This document shows, piece after piece, positions 10,329 to 17,805 of a stretch of DNA of 64,000 nucleotides. The stretch covers positions 2,542,001-2,606,000 of the forward strand of contig NZ_CP037940.1 in NCBI RefSeq assembly GCF_004358325.1, in the 5' to 3' direction. This stretch comes from Periweissella cryptocerci (lineage in GTDB: Bacteria; Bacillota; Bacilli; Lactobacillales; Lactobacillaceae). Numbering within the stretch: position 1 is the first letter of the stretch; each line of letters starts with the position of its first letter. The notes beneath the pieces were generated by a model that saw nothing but the letters and a program-made list of their open reading frames with translations, ran no database searches and was not told the DNA's origin. The translations under genes and the position numbers were made by a program.

Positions 10329-10550
10329 TATAATAAATACTAACGAGAAACGAACAAAGTTTCGAGAGCCGAGTTAAAGTTATCAGGGGTAGCATGACTT
10401 GATAGAATGGGATGCCATAATACTATTGGTCAGCTTAGAAACGCAGGGCCGCGGTTAAATCAGCTCGGACTATTCGAGTACCCGAATTAATTAAAAAATG
10501 AGGAGCCAGATGGGCATCCAAGTTAAATGAAATACGAGGAGGAAATTAAA
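10329..10550 (+). promoter_or_regulatory. dnaE promoter and long structured leader
   Basis: An extended -10 (TGGTATAAT, 10326-10334) is followed by about 210 untranslated bases. CCGAG (10369-10373) can pair with CTCGG (10464-10468), closing a large domain. GGATGCC (10410-10416) is the exact complement of GGCATCC (10513-10519), which lies just before the dnaE ribosome site. A ten-codon ORF (10498-10530) ends in an ATGA overlap with a longer in-frame dnaE start. The leader looks regulatory, but it matches no riboswitch I know. Confidence 0.45.
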
Positions 10551-13500
10551 ATGAGTTATTTTCCTGTGCAAACAATCAGTACATATAGTCTCCTGCAGAG
10601 TACAACAACGCCCAAGAAGTTAGTTGCAGCGGCCAAAGAGCATGGATATAGTGCGGTCGCTTTGACTGACTATGATGTTTTGTATGGGGTTGTTGATTTT
10701 TATCAAGCTGCTAAAGCTGCTGGTATTACGCCTTTGTTGGGGGTGACGCTTCGGGTGCAAGGTTTGATTAATCAAGGAACCGAAGAACCGTTGGTATTTA
10801 TTGCCAAAAATCAAAAAGGTTACCAAAATTTATTGAAATTATCATCATATAAAATGACCTTAGATAACCAAACGCCGGCCAAGCTTGATGACGTGTGGGA
10901 CTATTTGCACGATTTGTTTGTCATTACACCAATGAATGGTGAAGTAGTTCAGCTACTACAACAAGGTGAATTGAGCCAGGCAAAAGCATATTTGGAGAAA
11001 CTACAACCGGCAGTTGATCCAGCATCGTTGATGATTGGGGTTAGCCTCGAACATTCGCATAATTTGCAACAGACGATTTTGCAATTAGCTAGTGATACGC
11101 ATACCCAAGTTGTACCAAATGATTTGGTGGAATATTTGACGCCACAAGAGTACTTTCCAACGAGGGTATTACGGGCGGTAGATGCTGGAATCACGCTAAG
11201 CAATATTGGTGAAGCTCGCAATGAACTTGGAAGCCATTTTATGCGACAAGCTGATGAGATGGAAGCTAGCTATCAACGTGCCCAGCTCGGGGATGCTTTA
11301 CATAATCTCGAGCAGATGCTCCACGTAATTGATTTGGATTTAAAATTTCAAGAACCGCAATTACCTAAATTCCCGGTACCAGTGAGTGAAACGGCAGCCA
11401 GTTATTTGACAGAATTAGCACAGGCAGGGCTGCAGGCACGCGGATTGGCAGTGAAACCAGCATATCAGGCGCGCTTGCAACACGAATTACAAGTAATTAA
11501 TGAATTGGGTTTTAATGATTATTTCTTAATTGTTTGGGATGTATTAAATTGGGCCCACACACAACATATTCAAACTGGTCCAGGCCGGGGTTCAGCAGCT
11601 GGTTCATTGGTAGCGTATGCCTTAGCAATCACAGATGTCGATCCAATTGAGTATAACTTACTCTTTGAACGGTTTTTAAATCCCGAACGAGCCCAAATGC
11701 CGGATATCGATATTGATATTCCTGACACACGCCGAGAAGCGGTTTTGGAATATGTCCACCAACGGTATGGTCACGAAAACGTCGGGCAAATTATTACATT
11801 TGGGACACTCGCGGCTAAGCAAGCACTCCGCGATACTGGCCGGGTATTTGGTTATAATCCGCAACAGCTGTCGGAATTATCAAAAACCTTACCCAATGCA
11901 CTTCACTTTACGATTGATGAAGCATGGACTAGTTCACAAGCCTTTCGGAATTTGATGATTGACCTACCAAATGGTGAATTATTAGTTGAAACTGCGAAAA
12001 TGATTGAAGGGTTACCGCGTAACTATAGTACGCACGCGGCCGGTGTCGTGATTGCTGGGCGGCCGTTAACTGATGTCGTACCCGTACAAGCCGGTCCAGA
12101 TGGCCGTTTGATGACGCAATTACCAAAGAACCCCGTGGAAGCACTTGGTTTGTTAAAAATGGATTTTTTGGGATTACGGAATTTGACGTTATTGGCGGAT
12201 GCACTCGCTAACGTGCAAACGTTGACTGGTGAACCATTCGACATTACGACGATTGATTTGAATGATGCTAAAACGTTGGAACTCTTTCAACAAGCACGCA
12301 CCAACGGAGTTTTTCAGTTTGAATCGAACGGGATTAAGAACGTGCTCCGTAAATTACAACCAGATTCTTTTGAAATGATTGCAGCCGTAAACGCACTATT
12401 TCGACCAGGTCCAATGGAAAACATTGATCATTTTATTGCACGCAAACACGGTCAAGAAGCGATTACGTATCCAGACGCGGTGCTGGAACCGATTTTGGCA
12501 CCGACATTTGGGATTATTGTCTATCAAGAACAAGTCATGCAAGTTGCGTCGGTTTTGGCAGGCTTTAGTTTTGCTCAAGCGGATTTGTTACGGCGTGCGA
12601 TGAGTAAAAAGGACGCCCAAAAACTTGATAGTTTACGGAACCAATTTATTACAGGTGCCAAGACGCTTGGGCATTCAGAACAGGTCGCAATTCAGGTTTA
12701 TGATTATATCGAAGCGTTTGCCAATTATGGGTTTAACCGGTCGCACGCGATTGCGTATTCCAAGATGGCCTTTCAATTAGCGTATTTGAAAGCACATTAT
12801 CCAGCAGCATTCTTTGCGGCGCTGATGAATTCGGCGATTGGAAATGATGTCAAAACGAAAACTTACATTCAAGAAGTTAAGCAACAAGGGGTGGCGGTGT
12901 TAGCGCCCGATATTAATCGAAGCTATCAAAACTTTACCCTCTATAAAGGTGCCATTCGTTTTGGCCTTGCATCAGTTAAAGGTCTACGCAGTGATTTTGT
13001 GCGGGATTTAATTAACGAACGGGAAACTAAGGGGCCGTTTACGGATTTAGCCAATTTGATTAGTCGATTACCGGATAAATGGCGTAAAGCCGAGCTATTA
13101 GACTTACTGATATATACCGGGGCTTGCGATAATTTTGGTTATAATCGTAATGAATTGCTACAATCGTTGCCGGGATTCATTGACGCAATTGGTCTATCCG
13201 GTGAATCGTTGTCGTTATTTGCCACGATGGCACCAAAGGTTAAAAAATTACCCGATTTGTCATTAGGTGAAAAACTAAGTAAAGAAGCTGAATATTTAGG
13301 CGCCTACGTGACCGCACATCCAGTTGAACAATATCGTCAACAAGCACGGGCATTAAATGTGGTGGCAATTAGCGACTTACAAGTTGAGCAGAAAGTTATG
13401 TTGAGCGTTTTTATTAACCATATTCGGACAATTCGGACGAAAAAGGGTGAAGAAATGGCTTTCTTAACCGGTAATGATGCGACAGGTGAAATATCAATTA

Positions 13501-13925
13501 CCGTTTTTCCACGCTTGTATAAGCAATTAAAAAGTCAATTGGAACCACAGCGCGTTTATTTTGTGGCAGGAAAGGTGGAAAGTAACCGTGGGTTGCAAGT
13601 AATCGCTGACCAAATTCGTTTAGCTAGTACAATTACGGTGGGCAAACCAGCTAATAACACAGAAAAAAAGACGTCTGAAGTTGCAACTGGGCAATGGTAC
13701 ATTCGGATTCCTGCGGCAGCTGATAATCCAACCACCCAACATGAATTAGAACGAATTTTACAACACAATCATGGGGTTAATCCGGTTTTATTGGTGTTTG
13801 CTGTTGATGATCGTAAAATTTCATTGAAAGCGAACCTCTGGCTCAAAAAAAATAATGAAACACTGGAATCGCTTACATCACTATTAGGGCGCGGAAATGT
13901 TATTTTCAAACCAAATGATGAATGA
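10551..13925 (+). CDS. dnaE: DNA polymerase III alpha (DnaE)
   Basis: Replicative polymerase of the DnaE type, about 1124 residues, which in Firmicutes extends primers before PolC takes over. The catalytic aspartates are in PDIDIDIPD (about residues 384-391). The N-terminal PHP domain is degenerate: the usual HxHSxYS metal motif reads QTISTYS, and ALTDH reads ALTDY. Metal-dependent proofreading by this domain is therefore unlikely. Fingers and C-terminal OB domain (VMLSVFINHIRTIRTKKGEEMAF) are present. I chose ATG 10551 after GAGGAGG over ATG 10527. pyk follows directly; the pfkA found here in homofermenters is absent. Confidence 0.95.
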   Translation: MSYFPVQTISTYSLLQSTTTPKKLVAAAKEHGYSAVALTDYDVLYGVVDFYQAAKAAGITPLLGVTLRVQGLINQGTEEPLVFIAKNQKGYQNLLKLSSYKMTLDNQTPAKLDDVWDYLHDLFVITPMNGEVVQLLQQGELSQAKAYLEKLQPAVDPASLMIGVSLEHSHNLQQTILQLASDTHTQVVPNDLVEYLTPQEYFPTRVLRAVDAGITLSNIGEARNELGSHFMRQADEMEASYQRAQLGDALHNLEQMLHVIDLDLKFQEPQLPKFPVPVSETAASYLTELAQAGLQARGLAVKPAYQARLQHELQVINELGFNDYFLIVWDVLNWAHTQHIQTGPGRGSAAGSLVAYALAITDVDPIEYNLLFERFLNPERAQMPDIDIDIPDTRREAVLEYVHQRYGHENVGQIITFGTLAAKQALRDTGRVFGYNPQQLSELSKTLPNALHFTIDEAWTSSQAFRNLMIDLPNGELLVETAKMIEGLPRNYSTHAAGVVIAGRPLTDVVPVQAGPDGRLMTQLPKNPVEALGLLKMDFLGLRNLTLLADALANVQTLTGEPFDITTIDLNDAKTLELFQQARTNGVFQFESNGIKNVLRKLQPDSFEMIAAVNALFRPGPMENIDHFIARKHGQEAITYPDAVLEPILAPTFGIIVYQEQVMQVASVLAGFSFAQADLLRRAMSKKDAQKLDSLRNQFITGAKTLGHSEQVAIQVYDYIEAFANYGFNRSHAIAYSKMAFQLAYLKAHYPAAFFAALMNSAIGNDVKTKTYIQEVKQQGVAVLAPDINRSYQNFTLYKGAIRFGLASVKGLRSDFVRDLINERETKGPFTDLANLISRLPDKWRKAELLDLLIYTGACDNFGYNRNELLQSLPGFIDAIGLSGESLSLFATMAPKVKKLPDLSLGEKLSKEAEYLGAYVTAHPVEQYRQQARALNVVAISDLQVEQKVMLSVFINHIRTIRTKKGEEMAFLTGNDATGEISITVFPRLYKQLKSQLEPQRVYFVAGKVESNRGLQVIADQIRLASTITVGKPANNTEKKTSEVATGQWYIRIPAAADNPTTQHELERILQHNHGVNPVLLVFAVDDRKISLKANLWLKKNNETLESLTSLLGRGNVIFKPNDE

Positions 13926-14026
13926 TTTTTAGTTCAAACTTTAGTCACAAATGCTAAGAATATGGTATTATAGCTATTGGAATCAAATTAAATTTCTAAG
14001 TTATATCTAAGGAGATATGTTACATC

Positions 14027-15463
14027 ATGAAAAAGACCAAGATTGTTGCAACACTTGGACCTGCCAGTTCAGATGTGGATACTATTGTTAGCTTGATTGA
14101 AAACGGCGCCAACGTGTTCCGTTTCAACTTCTCACACGGTGACCACGAAGAACACTTAGGCCGTATGGAAGCAGTTCGCGAAGCAGAAAAGATCACTGGT
14201 AAGACAGTTGGTTTCTTGCTTGACACTAAGGGTGCGGAAATCCGTACTACTAAGCAAGATACTGAAACTGGTAAGATTGAATTCGCCGCTGGCGATGAAC
14301 TTCGTATCGGTATGGACTCTTCTGCTGAAAAGTTGGGAACTAAGGAACGTATCTACGTTACTTACGAAAACTTGTTTGAAGACGTTGAACTTGGCGGTCA
14401 CGTACTTTTCGATGATGGTCGTATTGACATGATGATCACTGGCAAGGACGATGCTACTCGCGAACTTCTTGTTACTGTTCAAAACCCAGGTCTCTTGGGT
14501 TCACGTAAGGGTGTTAACGCACCTGGTGTGTCAATCAACTTGCCTGGTATTACTGAAAAGGATGCTGATGATATTCGTTTCGGTCTTGACCAAAACATCA
14601 ACTACATTGCTGCTTCATTCGTCCGTAAGCCACAAGACGTGCTCGAAATTCGTGCATTGTTGAAGGAAAAGGGCAAGGAAGACGTTCAAATCTTCCCTAA
14701 GATTGAATCACAAGAAGGTATCGACAACTGGGACGAAATCGAAAAGGTTTCTGATGGTTTGATGATTGCTCGTGGTGACATGGGTATCGAAATTCCACCT
14801 GAAAACGTGCCTTTGGTACAAAAAGCCTTGATCCGTTCAATGAACGCTGCTGGTAAGGCAGTTATCACTTCAACTGATATGTTGGACTCAATGCAAGAAA
14901 ACCCACGTCCAACACGTGCCGAAGCTTCTGACGTTGCCAATGCCGTCTTTGATGGTACTGACGCAACTATGCTTTCTGGTGAATCAGCTAACGGTAACTA
15001 CCCTAAGGAAGCTGTTGCTATGATGGCTCACATCGACGAAAAAGCTGAATCAGCATTGGCACTTAACGGTCGCCACGTTGACAACTTGTTCGATGCTACT
15101 GACATCACTGAATCAGTTGCTGCTGCGGTTGCTACTGCTGCTGCTAACTTGGGCATCAAGACTATCGTTGCCGCTACTGCTTCAGGTTACACTGCTAAGA
15201 TGATTTCTAAGCACCGTCCAGATGCTGACATCTTGGCACTTACTTTCAGCGAACGTGTACAACGTGGTTTGACTATGAGCTGGGGTGTTGACCCAGTCGT
15301 TGTCTCAGAACCTGCTGATACTGATGCTATGATCGCCTTGGCTAAGAAGACTGCTGTTGAACGTGGTCTTGCTAAGAAGGGTGATAACATCATCATCACT
15401 GCCGGTGTTCCTGTTGGCACAACTGGTACTACTAACATCATGACTATCCAAGCAATTGACTAG
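14027..15463 (+). CDS. pyk: Pyruvate kinase
   Basis: Glycolytic enzyme converting phosphoenolpyruvate and ADP to pyruvate and ATP, 478 residues. It lacks the extra C-terminal PEP-utiliser domain found in the Bacillus enzyme. Family motifs: KIVATLGPAS at the N-terminus, FRFNFSHG, and the active-site region FPKIESQEGIDN followed by IARGDMGIEIP (about 246-256). ATG 14027 follows AAGGAGA. Codon use is strongly biased to highly expressed codons, unlike dnaE. A TATTAT -10 lies near 13965-13970. A strong terminator follows, and a near-identical copy of that terminator recurs at 17.4 kb. Confidence 0.97.
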   Translation: MKKTKIVATLGPASSDVDTIVSLIENGANVFRFNFSHGDHEEHLGRMEAVREAEKITGKTVGFLLDTKGAEIRTTKQDTETGKIEFAAGDELRIGMDSSAEKLGTKERIYVTYENLFEDVELGGHVLFDDGRIDMMITGKDDATRELLVTVQNPGLLGSRKGVNAPGVSINLPGITEKDADDIRFGLDQNINYIAASFVRKPQDVLEIRALLKEKGKEDVQIFPKIESQEGIDNWDEIEKVSDGLMIARGDMGIEIPPENVPLVQKALIRSMNAAGKAVITSTDMLDSMQENPRPTRAEASDVANAVFDGTDATMLSGESANGNYPKEAVAMMAHIDEKAESALALNGRHVDNLFDATDITESVAAAVATAAANLGIKTIVAATASGYTAKMISKHRPDADILALTFSERVQRGLTMSWGVDPVVVSEPADTDAMIALAKKTAVERGLAKKGDNIIITAGVPVGTTGTTNIMTIQAID

Positions 15464-15499
15464 TCTGCGTTAGTAAAAACGTTAATTATTAACATTTTT

Positions 15500-15533
15500 A
15501 GAACTCTATCACTTCGGTGGTAGGGTTCTTTTT
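15500..15533 (+). terminator. pyk terminator
   Basis: AGAACTCTATCAC and GTGGTAGGGTTCT pair around a TTCG loop, followed by T. It lies within a 58-base segment (15485-15542) that is repeated at 17407-17464. Confidence 0.9.
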
Positions 15534-15554
15534 GTATAGTAATAAAAAAACATA

Positions 15555-15980
15555 GGTTCTAATTCTTCTGATGAGGAATTGAATAAAATCGGTCACTACG
15601 TGCCAGCAAATTACTTGGCGCACCACGCTGGAAGCAACCTCACAAGCCAAAGTGCGGTCTTGTGAGGTTCGGACAAGCTGGGACCCTAAGGAATAAATTC
15701 CTAAGACTCCTCATCTTATCCTCAGCGGAAATATGTGCTGCACACATATTCCCCAGTTGCGGTGTAAAGGCTACGCCCGTCAAGTAATTTGCTGGTACTC
15801 CGTTAGTTAGGAATAATACTCAAAGGAGTAAAAAAAGTCGTTGTGGGCCGAAACAATCAAATCAATTATCGCTGATTTTGTGATGTGCCCAAACTAGTGC
15901 CTAAGGTATATTCCGTGGTAAATGAGTATTCTTAAGCAAAAGTAAAGAAATGATAATCACACGCTAAAATAAATCGAACC
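15555..15980. repeat. Intergenic repeat copy R1 (with core)
   Basis: First copy of an intergenic repeat family in this window. The left end begins GGTTCTAATTC and the right end closes with ACGCTAAAATAAATCGAACC, its imperfect inverse. Inside, the left arm ends in ACTACG and the right arm starts with ACTCCGTTAGTTAG. Between them sits a 196-base folded core. The right arm (15803-15950) is more diverged from the other copies than the left. There is no open reading frame. Confidence 0.8.
15601..15796 (+). ncRNA. Folded core of repeat R1
   Basis: The 20-base ends 15601-15620 and 15777-15796 pair fully (18 Watson-Crick, two G-U). Inside, CACGCTG/CAGCG closes a multiloop. A hairpin CCTCACAAG (15638-15646) / CTTGTGAGG (15659-15667) bears the loop CCAAAGTGCGGT. 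A second hairpin is built on AGGAAT-AA-ATTCCT, and a third on ATATGTG/CACACATAT. The strand is inferred from matching R2 and from lying downstream of pyk. Transcription is not shown. Confidence 0.6.
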
Positions 15981-15999
15981 AAAACATATCATCGCGGAC

Positions 16000-16062
16000 A
16001 TTTGAGACGTTGTTATTTTATCATCGCATATCCTGATATAGGGTTGCGTGGCTGTCTCAAAT
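16000..16062. repeat. Inverted repeat, 9-base arms
   Basis: ATTTGAGAC (16000-16008) and GTCTCAAAT (16054-16062) are exact complements around a 45-base loop that itself contains ATATCCTGATAT. It lies just beyond R1 and upstream of the next gene's promoter. No T-run follows, so it is not a terminator. Confidence 0.5.
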
Positions 16063-16154
16063 ATTAATTCAAAAGATGTGGAATCCTTTTAGATTGTGCT
16101 TTTTAAATCATAGAGTTCAAATGCAAGAGGCAACTGCTATTGAGAAAAACATTA

Positions 16155-16183
16155 TATACATTAGCTGGTTATTTGTATATAAT
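16155..16183 (+). promoter_or_regulatory. Promoter of the duplicated-domain membrane protein
   Basis: TATACA, 17 bases, TATAAT, 30 bases upstream of the ATG at 16213. Confidence 0.55.
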
Positions 16184-16212
16184 TGAACGATAATAAGACA
16201 GGAGAGATTTTC

Positions 16213-17322
16213 ATGGGCAAATTTATTGGAACCATTATTGTAGTTATTATTGTCACCGCCTTTTTATATGTACCTTATTGTTTGATTCACGATAAGTGGT
16301 TAAAACGGACTAAACGTGGAGTTGCCTCAAAAATCTATTTTGGATTTATTGGGTTAATTGCACTTTTGTCATTGGTTGCGAGTTTGAGTGGGAATAGTTC
16401 AAGTAAGTCAGCTGATTCCCAAAGTACAGCAAAAACTAGTAATATTTTGAAAATAAAGAGTGGTGATAAGGATACGGATGTTGAGGAACCAGTTAAAGGG
16501 TCTGGTGAGTACGCAACATTTATTCCAAATTCACGTAAAATGACGATTTTGGTCAAGGGAAAAGTTGGTTCCAATTTATTCCCACACTCTAATGTTACGG
16601 TATCTAAACAAAGTGCTGACGCAAATGGTTGGTATAAGATTAGTGGTACTTTGGGTAAATCTGATGTGCGAACTGAAATTACGTTGAATTCTGAAACCAC
16701 AATAATCTTTACTACGAAAGCTCAATCAGAAGCTGCCGCATCAAGTGTTATGAAAAGTGCGGAGCCAAAAAAGGCAGCACCCAAGAAGGCTGAACCAAAA
16801 AAGGAAACTAAGTCAGAGTTAAATGGTAAGGCGACTACATTGTCAACCGGTATCTGGGAAGTGGGTAGAGATTTAGAACCAGGGCGTTACAAGATAACCG
16901 CTGTTAGTGGGAGTGGTAACTTATCTGATAGCGAAGGATTGATTAATGCTATTTTAGGTTCAGTTGCAGACCCAAGTATGGGGCAAGTAGATTCTGTTAC
17001 CTCATACTTGGTTAAAGGCGATAAGCTAAAGGTAGAAGGCATTCCAAGTATTAAGTTAATACCTGTTGCATCAAACCCAAGTGCAACGGTATTGGGATCA
17101 GGGAACTATTTAGTTGGTACAGATATTATGCCAGGTCGCTATACGTTAACTGCGTTACAAGGTAGTGGTAATGTCCAAACTGACGATGGTGAAGTGAATG
17201 AAATTATGGGTACAACCGAAGATTCTGAATTAGGACAAGTTAAGACTGTTACGACAGAGTTGGAAAAAGGACAAGTTCTCACAATTGAAGGTGTAAACCA
17301 ACTTCAGATTGAAGAAAATTAA
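16213..17322 (+). CDS. Membrane-anchored protein with duplicated domain
   Basis: Unrecognised protein of 369 residues. Two N-terminal membrane helices (about 4-24 and 40-58) are followed by a serine-rich stretch. A putative extracytoplasmic domain comes next, then a lysine/alanine/proline linker (KKAAPKKAEPKKE). Two tandem copies of a domain of about 75 residues close the protein. Copy 1 has GIWEVGRDLEPGRYKI and GSGN; copy 2 has GNYLVGTDIMPGRYTL and GSGN. Both end in a xLKVEGI-like strand. The pattern VGxDxxPGRY is seen in uncharacterised secreted proteins of Gram-positives. ATG 16213 follows AGGAGAG. It lies between the two copies of the pyk terminator, so it may be a later insertion. Confidence 0.75.
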   Translation: MGKFIGTIIVVIIVTAFLYVPYCLIHDKWLKRTKRGVASKIYFGFIGLIALLSLVASLSGNSSSKSADSQSTAKTSNILKIKSGDKDTDVEEPVKGSGEYATFIPNSRKMTILVKGKVGSNLFPHSNVTVSKQSADANGWYKISGTLGKSDVRTEITLNSETTIIFTTKAQSEAAASSVMKSAEPKKAAPKKAEPKKETKSELNGKATTLSTGIWEVGRDLEPGRYKITAVSGSGNLSDSEGLINAILGSVADPSMGQVDSVTSYLVKGDKLKVEGIPSIKLIPVASNPSATVLGSGNYLVGTDIMPGRYTLTALQGSGNVQTDDGEVNEIMGTTEDSELGQVKTVTTELEKGQVLTIEGVNQLQIEEN

Positions 17323-17339
17323 ATGCTCTTTATTTTGTT

Positions 17340-17371
17340 AAGCGCTCACTTTAATTGTGAGTGCTTTTTTT
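17340..17371 (+). terminator. Terminator after membrane protein gene
   Basis: AAGCGCTCAC and GTGAGTGCTT pair around TTTAATT, followed by a T-run. Confidence 0.85.
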
Positions 17372-17406
17372 CGAATCACGCTTATTTATTGGGTGATTTG
17401 CCCCAT

Positions 17407-17464
17407 ATTATTAACATGTTTAGAACTCTATCACTTTGGTGGTAGGGGTCTTTTTGTGTAGTAA
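17407..17464 (+). repeat. Second copy of the pyk terminator region
   Basis: This 58-base segment matches 15485-15542 at 54 positions, including the whole terminator hairpin (17422-17455). No gene ends just before it apart from the already terminated one, so it is redundant as a terminator. It marks the right edge of a 1.9 kb segment. Confidence 0.85.
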
Positions 17465-17705
17465 CGCTGATTGCATCGTAGTATATTAGTATGCAATAGT
17501 AGTTTGAATTTAGTGATTTTAAAAAATGGATGGCTACTGCGATTACGATAACTATCAACAAAATCTAGGTACCGAGGTTTGAAATGTTTGGTAATCTATT
17601 GAGCTGGGTGCTTAGTAGCGAGGCTGATAATTAGGTGTTAGCGTTACTTAAGTACATTCGTGAAAATGGAGAACCGATAATATTTCAATGTAGCGGACTT
17701 ATTTT
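17465..17705. other. Intergenic stretch, no recognised feature
   Basis: AT-rich non-coding sequence between the duplicated terminator and the next promoter. I see no ORF, strong hairpin or repeat here. Confidence 0.6.
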
Positions 17706-17734
17706 TTGTTAATGAAAGTAATATCTGGGATAAT
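17706..17734 (+). promoter_or_regulatory. Promoter of 17.8 kb gene
   Basis: TTGTTA, 17 bases, GATAAT, about 70 bases before the start codon. Confidence 0.55.
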
Positions 17735-17805
17735 AGACTTGTGGGGTATATAAATTATTTTATTGATATTAAAAGCGTAGTAATAATTAAAAGGTGGACA
17801 TGAAA

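Noticed and set aside
10341..10550. dnaE leader considered as a T box because of GCAGGGCCGCGG.
   Set aside because: The conserved T-box antiterminator word (GGTGGNACC) and stem I motifs are absent, and dnaE is not a T-box target.
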